A DNA stretch of 64,000 bases from NCBI RefSeq assembly GCF_900114765.1, contig NZ_FOUD01000006.1:124001-188000 (forward strand), written 5' to 3'. The notes under the pieces were generated by a model, which saw only the letters and a list, made by a program, of their open reading frames with translations, was not told the DNA's origin and ran no database searches. This document shows positions 12,316 through 22,760 of the stretch, piece after piece (within the stretch, counting starts at the first letter, position 1; every line of letters begins with the position of its first letter). The position numbers were made by a program, and so were the translations under genes. The DNA comes from Halopseudomonas pachastrellae. Lineage in GTDB: Bacteria > Pseudomonadota > Gammaproteobacteria > Pseudomonadales > Pseudomonadaceae.

Positions 12316-14829
12316 ATGGCGGAAGTGACGGTCAAACAATTGGCTGATGAAGTAGGTACTCCGGTAGAGCGCCTGCTGCAACAGATGCAGGAAGCAGGTC
12401 TGTCCCAGACCGGTCCTGCGCAGGCAGTCAGTGATGATGAAAAGCAGGCGCTGCTGGCGTATCTGAAGAACGCCCATGGTGATTCCGGCTCTGAGCCGCG
12501 CAAGATTACCCTCAAGCGCAAAACGGTCAGCACCTTGAAAGTAGCTGGCAGTAAGACAGTAAACGTAGAAGTGCGCAAGAAGCGTACTTACGTCAAGCGC
12601 GAGCCGGCGGACCTCGAAGCCGAGCGTCAGCGCGAGCTGGAGCAGCTGCGTGCAGCCGAGGAGGCGCGCCAGCAGGCTGCCGAAGCAGAGGCCAAGCGCA
12701 AAGCCGAAGAAGCGGCCCAGCGCGAGGCTGATGCAGCTCAGGCTGAAGCCAAGCGTCAGGCCGATGCGGCCGCCGTTGCTGCCGCCAAAGAGGCTGAGGT
12801 TGCTGTGGCTGAAGCTGCTCCGGCGCCGGCCCCGGCTGCCGACCCGGCTCCGGCCGAGCATCACAAGAAGAAAGAAGAAGCGCGTCGCAAATCCCGTGAT
12901 GAGGAAGAGCAGCGCAGCCGCAAGCGTGCCGGTGGGCACGGTGGCAAGGACAAGGCCCGCAACGCGCCGCGCATGTCGGTTGATGATGACAGCGACAGCC
13001 GCCGTCGTGGTGGCGGTGGCAAGCTGAAGGCCAAGAAGCGCAATCAGCATGGCTTCGAGAAGCCGTCCGGTCCGGTCGTGCGTGAAGTGGTGATTGGTGA
13101 AACCATCACCGTTGCCGAGCTGGCGCAGAAGATGTCGGTCAAGGCGGCCGAGGTCATCAAGTACATGTTCAAGAACGGCACCATGGTTACCATCAACCAG
13201 GTGCTGGATCAGGATACTGCTGCGATCGTTGCAGAAGACATGGGCCACAAGGTCAAGCAGGTTCGCGAGAGCGACCTGGAAGACAAGCTGGTCGAGTCCA
13301 TGCACCACGAGGGTGAAGAGCTGAGCCGCGCACCGGTTGTTACCGTTATGGGTCACGTTGACCACGGTAAGACCTCGCTGCTCGACTACATCCGTCGCGC
13401 TAAGGTGGCTTCCGGTGAGGCTGGTGGTATTACTCAGCACATTGGTGCCTACCACGTAGAAACCGATCGCGGCATGGTGACCTTCCTGGACACCCCCGGT
13501 CACGCGGCCTTTACCGCCATGCGTGCCCGCGGTGCCAAGGCTACCGACATCGTGATTCTGGTGGTTGCCGCCGACGATGGCGTCATGCCGCAAACCGAAG
13601 AAGCTATCCAGCACGCCAAGGCGGCCGGTGTGCCGATCGTGGTTGCGATCAACAAGATCGATAAGGAAGAGGCTGATCCGGACCGTATCAAGAACGATCT
13701 GGCAGCCCGTGATGTGATTCCGGAAGAGTGGGGCGGCGATACCATGTTCGTTCCCGTCTCGGCCAAGGCCGGTACCGGTATCGAAGAGCTGCTCGAAGCG
13801 GTTCTGCTGCAGGCTGAAGTCCTTGAGCTCAAGGCGCAGCCGTCCGCTCCGGGTCGCGGTGTGGTGGTTGAGTCTCGTCTGGACAAGGGGCGCGGCCCCG
13901 TCGCTACCGTGCTGGTGCAGAACGGTACCCTGCGTCAGGGTGACGTCGTGCTGGCCGGGGTCAACTACGGTCGTGTGCGCGCCATGCTGGATGAGAACGG
14001 TCAGCCGATCAAGGAAGCGGGTCCGTCCATTCCGGTCGAGATCCTCGGTCTGGATGGCACGCCGGACGCCGGTGACGAGCTGAACGTGGTTGCTGACGAG
14101 AAGAAGGCCCGCGAAGTGGCTCTGTTCCGTCAGGGCAAGTTCCGCGAAATCAAGCTGGCGCGTCAGCAGTCTGCCAAGCTGGAAAACATGTTCGAGAACA
14201 TGGGCCAGGACGAGAAGAAGACTCTCAACATCGTTATCAAGGCCGACGTTCGTGGCTCGCTGGAAGCGCTGCAAGGCTCGCTGTCCGAGCTGGGCAACGA
14301 CGAAGTACAGGTCAAGATCGTCTCCGGCGGCGTGGGTGGTATCACCGAAACCGACGCCAACCTGGCACTGGCCTCCAATGCTGTGGTCTTCGGCTTCAAC
14401 GTCCGTGCTGACGCGGCGGCCCGCAAGATCATCGAGACTGAAGGTCTGGACCTGCGTTACTACAGCGTCATCTACGAAATCATTGATGATGTGAAGAAGG
14501 CCCTGTCCGGTATGCTCGGCAGCGACGTTCGCGAGCAGATTCTGGGTGTTGCCGAAGTGCGTGATGTGTTCCGTTCGCCGAAGTTTGGCGCGGTGGCCGG
14601 TTGCATGGTCATCGAAGGTACTGTGTACCGCAACCGCCCGATTCGCGTACTGCGCGAAGACGTTGTTATCTACGAAGGCGAGCTGGAATCCCTGCGCCGC
14701 TTCAAGGACGACGTTGGCGAAGTCCGTAACGGTATGGAGTGTGGTATCGGCGTCAAGAACTACAATGACGTACGTGCCGGCGACCGTATCGAGGTCTTCG
14801 AGCGTGTTCAGGTACAGCGCAGTCTGTAA
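12316..14829 (+). CDS. infB: Translation initiation factor IF-2
   Basis: IF-2 is the GTPase that brings initiator tRNA to the 30S subunit. The 837-residue protein begins with an IF2_N domain ([20 protein letters not shown]), then a long charged, alanine- and lysine-rich linker (about 80-240), a second IF2_N unit, and the G domain with [20 protein letters not shown] and NKID. Domains II, III and the fMet-tRNA-binding C2 domain follow. Length and order are normal. Placement next to the initiator tRNA gene and nusA is conserved in gammaproteobacteria. Confidence 0.97.
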   Translation: MAEVTVKQLADEVGTPVERLLQQMQEAGLSQTGPAQAVSDDEKQALLAYLKNAHGDSGSEPRKITLKRKTVSTLKVAGSKTVNVEVRKKRTYVKREPADLEAERQRELEQLRAAEEARQQAAEAEAKRKAEEAAQREADAAQAEAKRQADAAAVAAAKEAEVAVAEAAPAPAPAADPAPAEHHKKKEEARRKSRDEEEQRSRKRAGGHGGKDKARNAPRMSVDDDSDSRRRGGGGKLKAKKRNQHGFEKPSGPVVREVVIGETITVAELAQKMSVKAAEVIKYMFKNGTMVTINQVLDQDTAAIVAEDMGHKVKQVRESDLEDKLVESMHHEGEELSRAPVVTVMGHVDHGKTSLLDYIRRAKVASGEAGGITQHIGAYHVETDRGMVTFLDTPGHAAFTAMRARGAKATDIVILVVAADDGVMPQTEEAIQHAKAAGVPIVVAINKIDKEEADPDRIKNDLAARDVIPEEWGGDTMFVPVSAKAGTGIEELLEAVLLQAEVLELKAQPSAPGRGVVVESRLDKGRGPVATVLVQNGTLRQGDVVLAGVNYGRVRAMLDENGQPIKEAGPSIPVEILGLDGTPDAGDELNVVADEKKAREVALFRQGKFREIKLARQQSAKLENMFENMGQDEKKTLNIVIKADVRGSLEALQGSLSELGNDEVQVKIVSGGVGGITETDANLALASNAVVFGFNVRADAAARKIIETEGLDLRYYSVIYEIIDDVKKALSGMLGSDVREQILGVAEVRDVFRSPKFGAVAGCMVIEGTVYRNRPIRVLREDVVIYEGELESLRRFKDDVGEVRNGMECGIGVKNYNDVRAGDRIEVFERVQVQRSL

Positions 14830-14835
14830 TGTGAC

Positions 14836-14906
14836 AGCGGCGGCCCACCCGGGCGCCGCCTGCTATGTGCGACAAACTCCGGTCTGCCTGGCAGCCCGGA
14901 GTTTGT
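14836..14906 (+). other. Two consecutive hairpins between infB and rbfA
   Basis: The first hairpin pairs GCGGCG with CGCCGC (about 14836-14860). The second has an 11-bp perfect stem, ACAAACTCCGG (14872-14882) with CCGGAGTTTGT (14896-14906), and ends 17 bases before the rbfA start. There is no strong T run, so an RNA processing or stabilising structure is as likely as a terminator. Confidence 0.6.
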
Positions 14907-14923
14907 TGCTTGAGATGGTTACT

Positions 14924-15310
14924 ATGGCAAAAGAATACAGTCGTACCCAGCGGGTGGCAGATCAGATGCAGCGCGAGCTGGCGCAGCTGATCCAGCGTGA
15001 GGTGCGTGACCCGCGTTTGGGAATGGTGACAGTGACGGCGGTTGAAGTCAGTCGCGACATGTCCCATGCCAAGGTGTTTATCACTCTGATGAACCGCGAT
15101 AGCGCGGAAGACATCGCGCTCAACCTGGAGATCCTCAAGGATGCGTCGGGCTACCTGCGCATGCTGCTGGGTCGCACCATGAAGTTGCGGACGATTCCGA
15201 GCCTGCACTTTCAGTATGACGAGAGCATTCGCCGCGGTGCGCACCTGTCCTCGCTGATCGAGCGTGCGGTAGCGGAAGATCGCCAGCACGGCGACGGCGA
15301 CAAGGAGTAA
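14924..15310 (+). CDS. rbfA: 30S ribosome-binding factor RbfA
   Basis: RbfA binds pre-30S particles and helps mature the 16S rRNA 5' end, being important for cold growth. The 128-residue KH-like protein starts [19 protein letters not shown] and carries the family's [24 protein letters not shown] segment near residues 30-45 and [10 protein letters not shown] near the C terminus. The ATG at 14924 gives the normal length; the open frame upstream overlaps infB. truB follows after 3 bases. Confidence 0.95.
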   Translation: MAKEYSRTQRVADQMQRELAQLIQREVRDPRLGMVTVTAVEVSRDMSHAKVFITLMNRDSAEDIALNLEILKDASGYLRMLLGRTMKLRTIPSLHFQYDESIRRGAHLSSLIERAVAEDRQHGDGDKE

Positions 15311-15313
15311 CGG

Positions 15314-16234
15314 GTGGCCGGAGCGAAGAGCAAGCGCCGTGCGATTGACGGCATCCTGATTTTCGACAAACCCCTGGGCATGAGCTCCAACGCGGCCCTG
15401 CAAAAGGTGCGCTGGTTGTTCAATGCCGCCAAAGGCGGGCACACCGGTAGTCTTGACCCCTTGGCGACCGGCGTGCTGCCGCTGTGCCTGGGCGAGGCAA
15501 CCAAGTTCTCCCAATACCTGCTGGATGCCGACAAGGCCTACATCACCGAAGCGCGCCTGGGTATGACCACGGCGACCGGCGATGCTGAAGGCGACGTGCT
15601 GGAAATGAAGCCGGTCAACGTCACGCTGGCCGATGTCGAGGCGCTGTTGCCGCGCTTTACTGGCGAGATTGATCAGGTGCCGCCGATGTACTCGGCGCTC
15701 AAGCACGAAGGTCAGCCGCTGTACAAGCTGGCCCGCGCCGGTGAAACCATTGAGCGCAAGGCGCGCACCATCACCATCAGCGATCTCAAGGTGCTTGGCC
15801 TCGAAGGCGATCGCCTGCAGCTGGAAGTGCATTGCAGCAAAGGCACCTATATTCGCAGCCTGGTTGAGGATGTCGGCGCAGCGTTAGGCTGTGGCGCCCA
15901 CGTTGCGGCGCTGCGCCGCATCAAAGCCGGGCCCTTTGATCTGACCCAATCGGTTACCCTTGAAGCCCTTGAGGCGTTGCACGCCGAGGGCGGCGCCGAA
16001 GCACTGGATCACCTGCTGCTGCCCATGGACAGCGGTCTGGAAGACTGGCCGGTGCTGGACCTTACCGAGCAGACTGCCTACTACCTGAACCACGGCCAGG
16101 CCGTGCGGGTGCCGGGCAGCCCGGCCTTTGGCAAGGTGCGTTTACGCGATGCCAGTGGTCGTTTTCTGGGTATTGGCGAGATGACGGATGATGCTCGCGT
16201 GGCACCGAAACGCCTGCTGCGTTTCGAGCCCTGA
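15314..16234 (+). CDS. truB: tRNA pseudouridine(55) synthase TruB
   Basis: TruB makes pseudouridine 55 in the T arm of most tRNAs. The 306-residue protein shows [14 protein letters not shown], the catalytic motif [16 protein letters not shown] (Asp near residue 47) and the C-terminal PUA-like segment. The start is a GTG 3 bases after the rbfA stop. The rbfA-truB-rpsO-pnp order is the classical one. Confidence 0.95.
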   Translation: MAGAKSKRRAIDGILIFDKPLGMSSNAALQKVRWLFNAAKGGHTGSLDPLATGVLPLCLGEATKFSQYLLDADKAYITEARLGMTTATGDAEGDVLEMKPVNVTLADVEALLPRFTGEIDQVPPMYSALKHEGQPLYKLARAGETIERKARTITISDLKVLGLEGDRLQLEVHCSKGTYIRSLVEDVGAALGCGAHVAALRRIKAGPFDLTQSVTLEALEALHAEGGAEALDHLLLPMDSGLEDWPVLDLTEQTAYYLNHGQAVRVPGSPAFGKVRLRDASGRFLGIGEMTDDARVAPKRLLRFEP

Positions 16235-16315
16235 CGAGCGGTCGCCAGCAGCGCAGGCGACAATGCAGAATTGGGCTGAATCCCCGGTCATTCGGGAGTA
16301 TGATTCGGCGTTGGA

Positions 16316-16400
16316 GTTGACCCGAAAACGGGTCACCACGAGGGTGGCTGTCAACAGGCACGGTCATGCCTCGATTTAAAACACGGGAGAACTGCTCCCG
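16316..16400 (+). promoter_or_regulatory. Structured leader of rpsO
   Basis: GACCCG-AAAA-CGGGTC (16319-16334) is followed by CCAC/GTGG, and the set is bracketed by GTTGA (16316-16320) and TCAAC (16351-16355). CGGGAG (16384-16389) pairs with CTCCCG (16395-16400) just before the rpsO binding site. In E. coli S15 represses its own mRNA through a pseudoknot here; a similar role is inferred. Confidence 0.5.
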
Positions 16401-16426
16401 GCCTGTTACCTCAGAGGAAATACGAG

Positions 16427-16696
16427 ATGTCACTGAGTGTTGAAGAAAAAGCTGCAATCGTTGCCGAGTACAAGCGCGGTGAAGGTGATACCGGTTCTCC
16501 GGAAGTCCAGGTAGCTCTGTTGACTGCAAACATCAACAAGCTGCAAGGCCACTTCAAGGACAACAAGAAGGATCACCACTCCCGTCGTGGTCTGATTCGC
16601 ATGGTTAACCAGCGCCGCAAGCTGCTGGACTACCTGAAGTCGAAAGACCTGTCTCGTTACAGCGCTTTGATCAGCAGTCTGGGTCTGCGTCGCTAA
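16427..16696 (+). CDS. rpsO: 30S ribosomal protein S15
   Basis: S15 is a primary 16S rRNA-binding protein of the small-subunit platform and forms bridge B4. The 89-residue product is the standard length, with [17 protein letters not shown] and [22 protein letters not shown] motifs. It is preceded by GAGG and a structured leader, and followed by a hairpin and pnp, the order found in E. coli. Confidence 0.97.
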   Translation: MSLSVEEKAAIVAEYKRGEGDTGSPEVQVALLTANINKLQGHFKDNKKDHHSRRGLIRMVNQRRKLLDYLKSKDLSRYSALISSLGLRR

Positions 16697-16713
16697 GACC
16701 AGCCCCGTTTGGA

Positions 16714-16740
16714 CATGGCCGGGTCCGATTCCCGGCCATG
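16714..16740 (+). promoter_or_regulatory. Hairpin in the rpsO-pnp interval
   Basis: CATGGCCGGG (16714-16723) and CCCGGCCATG (16731-16740) form a perfect 10-bp stem with a 7-base loop. No T run follows. In E. coli an RNase III-cleaved stem in this place controls pnp by autoregulation; this hairpin could serve the same role or mark the rpsO 3' end. Confidence 0.6.
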
Positions 16741-16782
16741 CCCAGAGTTTCCCCCAAAGGCAAAGAAGAGAGAGAAGACACC

Positions 16783-18891
16783 GTGAAACCGGTTATTAAG
16801 CAATTCAAGTTAGGCAACAGCACCGTTACCATGGAAACAGGCCGCATTGCTCGCCAGGCTTCCGGTGCCGTTCTGGTCAGCATCGACAACGCTGTCAGCG
16901 TTCTGGTCACCGTCGTGGCCGCCAAGCAGCCCGAAGCTGGTCGTGATTTCTTCCCTCTGTCCGTGCACTACATCGAGAAGACCTACGCCGCTGGCCGTAT
17001 CCCCGGTGGTTTCTTCAAGCGTGAAGGCCGTCCCTCCGAGAAAGAGACCCTGACCTCGCGCCTGATTGACCGTCCAATCCGCCCGCTGTTCGCCGAAGGC
17101 TTCATGAACGAAGTGCAGGTTGTCTGCACCGTAGTGTCCACCGACAAGACCACCGATCCGGACATCGCTGCCATGATCGGTACCTCCGCTGCCCTGGCCA
17201 TCTCCGGCGTGCCGTTTGGCGGCCCGATTGGCGCAGCTCGTGTTGCCTTCGACGATCAGCGCGGTTACGTGCTGAACCCGACCTACGAAGAGCTGGCCAC
17301 CTCCCGACTGGACATGGTCGTTGCCGGTACCGAAGAAGCGGTACTGATGGTTGAGTCCGAAGCACAGGAACTGACCGAAGACCAGATGCTGGGCGCCGTG
17401 CTGTTTGCCCACATGGAATTCCAGGGCGCGATCGCCGCTATCAAGGAATTCGCCGCCGAAGCTGGCAAGCCGGCCTGGGACTGGCAGGCACCTGCTGAAA
17501 ACACCGCACTGATCAACGCCATCAAGGGCGAGTTTGGTGCTGGTATCGCTGACGCCTACACCATCGTCAACAAGCAGGAGCGTTACGCTCGTCTGGGCGA
17601 GCTGCGCGACCAGGCTGTTGCTGCGCTGTCTGGCGAAGAAGAAGGCAAATTCGCTGCCGGTGAAGTCAAAGACGTGTTCGGCGAGATCGAATACCGTACC
17701 GTTCGCGAGAGCATCGTTAACGGCAACCCGCGTATCGATGGCCGTGACACCAAGACCGTCCGCCCGCTGAACATCGAAGTTGGCGTGCTGGACCGCACTC
17801 ACGGTTCTGCGCTGTTCACCCGCGGCGAAACGCAGGCGCTGGTTGTCACCACCCTGGGTACTGCCCGTGACTCTCAGCTGCTGGACATGCTGGAAGGCGA
17901 GCGCAAAGAGCCCTTCATGTTCCACTACAACTTCCCTCCCTACTCTGTGGGTGAGTGTGGTCGTATGGGCGGCACTGGCCGTCGCGAAATCGGTCACGGC
18001 CGTCTGGCCCGTCGCGGTGTGCAGGCTGTCATGCCCGACATGGAGCAGTTCCCGTACTCTATCCGCGTGGTGTCTGAAATCACCGAGTCCAACGGTTCCA
18101 GCTCCATGGCGTCCGTTTGTGGCGCCTCTCTGGCGCTGATGGACGCTGGCGTGCCGATGAAAGCACCGGTTGCCGGTATCGCCATGGGTCTGGTTAAAGA
18201 AGGCGAGAAGTTCGCCGTACTGACCGACATCCTGGGTGACGAAGATCACCTGGGCGACATGGACTTCAAGGTTGCCGGTACCGAGAAGGGTGTTACTGCG
18301 CTGCAGATGGACATCAAGATCAACGGTATCACCGAAGAGATCATGGAAATCGCTCTGGGTCAGGCGCACGAAGCGCGTCTGCATATCCTCAAGCAGATGA
18401 ACGAAGTACTGCCGGAGTCGCGCAAGGAAATCTCTTCCAACGCACCGACCATGCTGAGCATGAAGATCGACCCCGAGAAGATCCGCGACGTGATCGGCAA
18501 GGGCGGCGCGACCATCCGTGGCATCTGCGACGAGACTGGCGCGTCCATCGACATCACCGACGACGGCATGGTCAAGATCTTCGCTGCCAGCAAAGATGCT
18601 GCCAACGCGGCCAAAGCGCGCGTTGACGCCATCACTGCTGAAGCGGAAATCGGCAAGGTCTACACCGGTAAGGTCGAGCGCATTGTCGACTTTGGTGCGT
18701 TCGTCAACATCCTGCCGGGCAAAGACGGTCTGGTTCACATCTCCCAGATCGCCAACGAGCGCATCGAGAAGGTGACTGACGTGCTGCAAGAAGGTCAGGA
18801 AGTGAAGGTACTGGTACTGGACGTGGACAACCGCGGTCGTATCAAGCTGTCCATGAAGGACGTTGAAGCTGCTGAGGTAAGCGGCGTGTAA
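16783..18891 (+). CDS. pnp: Polyribonucleotide nucleotidyltransferase (PNPase)
   Basis: PNPase degrades RNA 3' to 5' by phosphorolysis and is a core degradosome enzyme. The 702-residue protein has two RNase PH-like domains (first with [19 protein letters not shown] near 80-100, second with [20 protein letters not shown] near 400-420), a KH domain ([16 protein letters not shown] near 565) and an S1 domain ([18 protein letters not shown] near 625). I choose the GTG at 16783, which gives the N terminus [11 protein letters not shown] seen in the family. A strong terminator follows. Confidence 0.96.
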   Translation: MKPVIKQFKLGNSTVTMETGRIARQASGAVLVSIDNAVSVLVTVVAAKQPEAGRDFFPLSVHYIEKTYAAGRIPGGFFKREGRPSEKETLTSRLIDRPIRPLFAEGFMNEVQVVCTVVSTDKTTDPDIAAMIGTSAALAISGVPFGGPIGAARVAFDDQRGYVLNPTYEELATSRLDMVVAGTEEAVLMVESEAQELTEDQMLGAVLFAHMEFQGAIAAIKEFAAEAGKPAWDWQAPAENTALINAIKGEFGAGIADAYTIVNKQERYARLGELRDQAVAALSGEEEGKFAAGEVKDVFGEIEYRTVRESIVNGNPRIDGRDTKTVRPLNIEVGVLDRTHGSALFTRGETQALVVTTLGTARDSQLLDMLEGERKEPFMFHYNFPPYSVGECGRMGGTGRREIGHGRLARRGVQAVMPDMEQFPYSIRVVSEITESNGSSSMASVCGASLALMDAGVPMKAPVAGIAMGLVKEGEKFAVLTDILGDEDHLGDMDFKVAGTEKGVTALQMDIKINGITEEIMEIALGQAHEARLHILKQMNEVLPESRKEISSNAPTMLSMKIDPEKIRDVIGKGGATIRGICDETGASIDITDDGMVKIFAASKDAANAAKARVDAITAEAEIGKVYTGKVERIVDFGAFVNILPGKDGLVHISQIANERIEKVTDVLQEGQEVKVLVLDVDNRGRIKLSMKDVEAAEVSGV

Positions 18892-18910
18892 CGCGGCGCT
18901 CTGCTTAGCA

Positions 18911-18935
18911 AAAACCCGGCTCAGGCCGGGTTTTT
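18911..18935. terminator. Bidirectional terminator between pnp and the catalase gene
   Basis: AAAACCCGGC and GCCGGGTTTT form a stem with a TCAG loop, flanked by A and T runs so that both strands read as stem plus U run. It lies 20 bases after pnp and 15 bases after the end of the convergent catalase gene, so it probably serves both. Confidence 0.9.
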
Positions 18936-18950
18936 GCGTTTAAGGCTGGC

Positions 18951-20408
18951 TCAGTCGCACTTCATGCCAGCGGCGATGCGCTCGCCGATGTCTGCGTCAA
19001 TATTGCGCCAGTATTGCAGCGCCCGTTCAAGCACCGGCTCGCTGACCCCGGCGCTGAGGTGCCCTACAACGTTATTCACCAGTCGCTCGCGCTGAGCGTC
19101 ATCCATCACCTCGCGCACCAGCGTGCCGGCTTGTCCAAAGTCATCGTCATCGGTGCGCAAGGTGTAGGCTTGGCGCACCATGTCACCGCTTGTTTGCCAT
19201 ACGTCGACCGGCGGGTTGAGCGACGGATCCGCCGCCGGACCGCCTTTGGAGTTGGGTGCGTAAACCGGATCGGTCACATTGTCCATGCGCATGGCGCCGT
19301 CCTTGCTGTAGCTGTGCACAGGCGATTTGGGGCGGTTGACCGGTATCTGCTTGTAGTTGACGCCTAGGCGCGCGCGATGCGCGTCAGCGTAGGCAAAAAC
19401 TCGGCCCAGCAGCATTTTGTCCGGGCTCAGGCCGATGCCGGGTACCAGGTTGTTGGGTTCGAACGCAGCCTGCTCAATCTCGGTGTGATAGTCGGTGGGG
19501 TTGCGGTCCAGTGTCAGCTTGCCGACGGGGATCAGCGGGTAATCGCCATGCGGCCAAACCTTGGTGAGGTCGAAGGGGTTGAAGCGATATTGCTCGGCTT
19601 CGGCAAATGGCATGACTTGCACGTGAAGGGTCCAGCTGGGGTGATTGCCCTGCTTGAGGGCTTCGTAAAGGTCGCGGGTGTGATAGTCCGCATCCTGTCC
19701 GGCCAGCTTGTCGGCTTCCTCTTGGGTAAGGCACTCAACGCCCTGGTCAGTTTTGAAGTGGTATTTAACCCAGAAGCGCTCACCTTCTGCGTTTATCCAC
19801 ATATAGGTGTGGCTGCTGTAACCGTTCATGTGACGCCAGGTTTTCGGGATACCGCGATCGCCCATCAGCCAGGTCACCTGGTGCGCTGATTCGGGTGACA
19901 GGGACCAGAAATCCCACTGCATATCGTGATCGCGCAGGTTAGTGTCGGCGCGACGCTTTTGCGAGCGTATAAAGTGCTGAAACTTCATGGGGTCACGCAG
20001 GAAGAATACCGGCGTGTTGTTGCCCACCAGGTCATAGTTGCCCTGGCTGGTGTAGAACTTGACTGCGAAGCCTCGCGGGTCGCGCCAGGTGTCCGGGCTG
20101 CCGCGCTCGCCTGCGACAGTTGAGAAGCGCATTAGGACGTCGGTGTGCGTGCCTGGCTGGAAAACGGCTGCCTTGGTGTACTGGCTGACGTTGTGGGTCA
20201 CCTCAAAATGGCCGAAGCCGCCGCCGCCCTTGGCATGTGGCTGACGCTCAGGAATGCGCTCGCGATTGAATTGCGCCATCTGTTCAATCAGATAGTGGTC
20301 GTGCAGCAGGATAGGACCGTCGGGGCCAACGGTGAGTGAGTGCTCGTCACTGGATACCGGGATACCGGCGTCCGTTGTGGTCGGTTTTGGCTTTTGTTCA
20401 GACATCAT
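18951..20408 (-). CDS. katA: Monofunctional heme catalase
   Basis: This enzyme dismutates hydrogen peroxide. The 485-residue length and small-subunit architecture fit clade 3 catalases. Visible are the distal His region [19 protein letters not shown], the distal Asn in [16 protein letters not shown], and the heme-ligating Tyr in [17 protein letters not shown]. No signal peptide is seen, so a cytoplasmic enzyme is likely. GGAGA lies 5 bases before the first of two tandem ATGs (20408 and 20405). The symbol is by family resemblance; which catalase paralogue this is cannot be told. No clear OxyR site was recognised upstream. Confidence 0.93.
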   Translation of the reverse strand: MMSEQKPKPTTTDAGIPVSSDEHSLTVGPDGPILLHDHYLIEQMAQFNRERIPERQPHAKGGGGFGHFEVTHNVSQYTKAAVFQPGTHTDVLMRFSTVAGERGSPDTWRDPRGFAVKFYTSQGNYDLVGNNTPVFFLRDPMKFQHFIRSQKRRADTNLRDHDMQWDFWSLSPESAHQVTWLMGDRGIPKTWRHMNGYSSHTYMWINAEGERFWVKYHFKTDQGVECLTQEEADKLAGQDADYHTRDLYEALKQGNHPSWTLHVQVMPFAEAEQYRFNPFDLTKVWPHGDYPLIPVGKLTLDRNPTDYHTEIEQAAFEPNNLVPGIGLSPDKMLLGRVFAYADAHRARLGVNYKQIPVNRPKSPVHSYSKDGAMRMDNVTDPVYAPNSKGGPAADPSLNPPVDVWQTSGDMVRQAYTLRTDDDDFGQAGTLVREVMDDAQRERLVNNVVGHLSAGVSEPVLERALQYWRNIDADIGERIAAGMKCD

Positions 20409-20937
20409 CAGGTCTCCATGTTCTCTTCTGGTCTGGATTGCCGGACACGTATGCCCTTGGAGCTCGGTTGCGCGCACTCGGCTCCGTTCTGTTTTGGGGA
20501 GATTTGTCTGGTTTAGTTCAGAAAGAATGTGAACAGCTGGTTTTGGCTTGTCTTGCCTGGCGCGCGGCAGCCGCGCTGAGGAACCTGGTCCAGTGCGTCG
20601 CTGATCTTGTTGACGGCTGAGTCTCGGGTGTGGGCCTATTTGCGCTTAGCTCGACATGGTCAGGCGAGGAGGGGCTGGTGACGCGCTCGACGAATGAGAT
20701 GATGGCCTGGCGGCCGCGGGGGGCTGTCAGGAAGGGAGGGGTGATGTTTCAGCTTGGCAGGCGAGGCTGACCATTACGTCCAGCGGGGCGGCAAGTCCTT
20801 TCACGTATCGATGCTCCAATGGTTAACCCGGACGCCCGCAATTGCGGGCGTATCCTTGGTAACTGTAGTGGAGTCGCGTGTCAGTTCCAGTAGCGCCTGC
20901 GGCTGATATGTCGGGTTAGGCTGCAGTACGCAGTAGC
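20409..20937. other. Intergenic region upstream of the catalase gene
   Basis: This 529-base stretch lies between the catalase start and a small secreted-protein gene. I find no convincing coding frame. It holds GC-rich potential hairpins and one perfect 20-base palindrome at 20832-20851. Promoter elements for the catalase must lie here but none stands out. Confidence 0.6.
20832..20851. repeat. Perfect 20-base palindrome
   Basis: ACGCCCGCAATTGCGGGCGT is identical to its reverse complement. As RNA it would form an 8-bp stem with an AATT loop. No T run follows on either strand, so a simple terminator is doubtful; a REP-like element or protein site is possible. Confidence 0.6.
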
Positions 20938-21129
20938 TCAGACGTCCTGCTCTTCGTCTTCGTGACGGTTGGCCTGAGCCTGGGCTTCGATCAGACCCTG
21001 CAGGTAGTCTGATGTGCTTTGGCTGGCGAGGCGGTCATTGGTGCTCAGGCGGTGCCGGCTATCATCGGCCTGCACGACGGGGCTGGAGGCGAGAAACGAG
21101 GCAACGATCAAGGCTGAAAGGTTTTTCAT
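20938..21129 (-). CDS. Small secreted protein, 63 residues
   Basis: Not recognised. The ATG at 21129 is preceded by GGAG at 8 bases. The product starts MKNLSALIVASFLASSPVVQA, a clear signal peptide with cleavage expected after VQA, leaving about 42 residues rich in Asp, Arg, Ser and Gln (DDSRHRLSTNDRLASQ) and ending EDEEQDV. A second tiny exported protein with the same design lies 290 bases upstream on the same strand. Role unknown; both lie between a catalase and a LysR-type regulator. Confidence 0.6.
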   Translation of the reverse strand: MKNLSALIVASFLASSPVVQADDSRHRLSTNDRLASQSTSDYLQGLIEAQAQANRHEDEEQDV

Positions 21130-21418
21130 GGCTGCATCTCCTGAAGGTAAGGCGGGCCTGGCAAGGTTGTATTGAAATATTCTGCAACTGTTTCCGGGTA
21201 TCCTGTTGGCAAGTGCCATGGAAATACCCGGTAGCTGCTGTTTCCAGGCCGTTGTCGTCACTATATGGGGGTGACAAACTGTCGCAGTAGCGCCTATTCT
21301 GTTGATGCAGAATTTCCGAAAGGGAAACAGTGTCGTGTTTTACTGGCGGCGAGGACTTTGACTGGGAGGGTAGAGCGCCCTGTAACGGGGTGGGCAGGGC
21401 GCGTCGCTGGGGTGGTGA
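21130..21418. other. Gap between two small secreted-protein genes
   Basis: No gene is supported here. It contains an 8-base inverted repeat, CCGGGTAT (21194-21201) and ATACCCGG (21224-21231), upstream of the 63-residue protein gene, possibly a regulator site for it. Confidence 0.45.
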
Positions 21419-21568
21419 TTACTGTTGCTGGCCCGGTTGCGCGTCTTGCTGAACCTGGCCTTGTTGGTGATCGAGCATTTGGCTCAAGCGTTTGCTGCCA
21501 TCTTCGGCGTTGGCCAGAGGTGCAGTCAGTGCGCTAATTGCGAGTAGCAGGGGGAGCAGGTATTTCAT
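21419..21568 (-). CDS. Very small secreted protein, 49 residues
   Basis: Not recognised. Translation from the ATG at 21568 gives MKYLLPLLLAISALTAPLA-NA, a signal peptide, and a mature part of about 28 residues (EDGSKRLSQMLDHQQGQVQQ...), ending in a Gln-rich tail PGQQQ. The ribosome binding site context, GGAG with 8 bases to ATG, is the same as in the 63-residue neighbour, and both mature parts begin with acidic residues followed by a basic-Leu-Ser motif (SRHRLS and GSKRLS). This suggests a family of small periplasmic peptides. It is divergent from the LysR-type gene. Confidence 0.55.
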   Translation of the reverse strand: MKYLLPLLLAISALTAPLANAEDGSKRLSQMLDHQQGQVQQDAQPGQQQ

Positions 21569-21751
21569 GGCGGTATCTCCAGATTGGGTGGTGAGCGCCA
21601 GGGTAAGATCACTGTTTCTGATTTGGTCTTTATTGATGGCGCTTTTTTTGGCCTTGTTGGCTTGGTTTTTATTATATGCCTTGTTTTTATTGGCCTGCAG
21701 CCATGTTTTTGCGTATTCATTGTTTCTTTTTGGAAACTATTGGCGGGTGTG

Positions 21752-22672
21752 ATGCAAGATTTGAATGACCTTTTATGTTTTGCCCGCGTGGTGCGCTACG
21801 GCGGATTTGCTGCAGCCGAGCGTGCGACGGGGGAGCGCAAGTCGAAGTTGAGCAAGCGAGTGGCGCGGCTGGAGACTGACTTTGGTGCGCGGCTGATAGA
21901 GCGCTCTACGCGCAGCTTTAGGGTCACCGATATCGGCCGCGAGCTGTACCGGGAGTGCGAGGTCATCCTGCAGCGGCTGGAGGCGTCAGAAGCGCTGGCC
22001 ATGACCGCACGGGACGAGGTGCGTGGCACCGTGCGGGTCGCCATGTCTGCCGGTATGCTCGAGTACCTTGGACGAACGACGCTGGTCGATTTTATGAGTC
22101 GATACCCTGAGGTGCGTTTGCAGTTGCGCCTGTCTAGCCAGCGGGTCGACCTGATCAATGAGCGGATCGATGTGGCGTTCAGGGTGGCTACCCGCTTTGA
22201 TACGGATCAATCGCTGGCGATGAGGTCGCTTGGCGTGGGGGCGCGAATTCTGGCAGCGAGTCCGGCACTTCTGCAGCGTCTGGGCGGTGCGCCGGAGACA
22301 TTGGATGATCTGGCGCGGTTTCCGACCCTGTCAGTGGGCGAAATGTTGGAGCGTGATCGCTGGGAGTTCGCGAACGACGTTGGCGAAACCTGCGATCACC
22401 ACCATGTGCCCCATTTCAGCAGCGGTGATCTGCAGTTGATCTGCGAGGCGGCAGTGGCCGGGCGCGGGGTGGTGCTGTTGCCTGAGCATATCTGTGAGGC
22501 AGAAATTCGCAGCGGTCGTCTGGTGCATATCCTGCCGCAATGGCATGCGCTGGAGGGGCAGATCCACATGGTCTTTACCACGCCACGGGGCATGCTGCCC
22601 CCGGTGCGGGCCTTTATTGATCACTGTGTTGAAACCCTGGCCCAGCGCGGGGGCCGTGGCAGCTGGACCTGA
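21752..22672 (+). CDS. LysR-family transcriptional regulator
   Basis: The 306-residue protein has an N-terminal winged helix-turn-helix (residues 1-60: LNDLLCFARVVRYGGFAAAERATG... with KLSKRVARLETDFGARLIERSTR) and a C-terminal substrate-binding domain of the type that begins GTVRVAMSAGMLEYLG. The ATG at 21752 gives the usual LysR N terminus MQDLNDLLCF; the frame open upstream reads through an AT-rich leader. It is divergent from a small secreted-protein gene and may regulate it. Ligand and targets are unknown. Confidence 0.88.
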   Translation: MQDLNDLLCFARVVRYGGFAAAERATGERKSKLSKRVARLETDFGARLIERSTRSFRVTDIGRELYRECEVILQRLEASEALAMTARDEVRGTVRVAMSAGMLEYLGRTTLVDFMSRYPEVRLQLRLSSQRVDLINERIDVAFRVATRFDTDQSLAMRSLGVGARILAASPALLQRLGGAPETLDDLARFPTLSVGEMLERDRWEFANDVGETCDHHHVPHFSSGDLQLICEAAVAGRGVVLLPEHICEAEIRSGRLVHILPQWHALEGQIHMVFTTPRGMLPPVRAFIDHCVETLAQRGGRGSWT

Positions 22673-22760
22673 CAGCCAGGCCGCAGGTGGTTGTGCTGCA
22701 CGCCGAAAGGGCGCAGTTGCGGCCCTCGTTACTCACCTCATTGGCGTAGACGCTGTCCGG

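Noticed and set aside
12217-14274. Very long open frame (685 codons) antisense to infB
   Set aside because: It lies entirely opposite a certain gene in GC-rich DNA, has no family motif and a His/Leu/Gln-rich composition typical of shadow frames.
16810-18789. 659-codon open frame antisense to pnp
   Set aside because: Mirror frame of PNPase codons with no recognisable domain, binding site or neighbours in the same strand.
20832-20851. Perfect palindrome considered as terminator of the small secreted-protein gene
   Set aside because: No T run follows on either strand and it lies 87 bases past the stop; kept only as a repeat.
21636-21752. 38-codon hydrophobic frame ending on the LysR start (TGATG)
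   Set aside because: The composition fits a membrane peptide, but there is no ribosome binding site, and the hydrophobicity follows from the T-rich strand of a promoter region.
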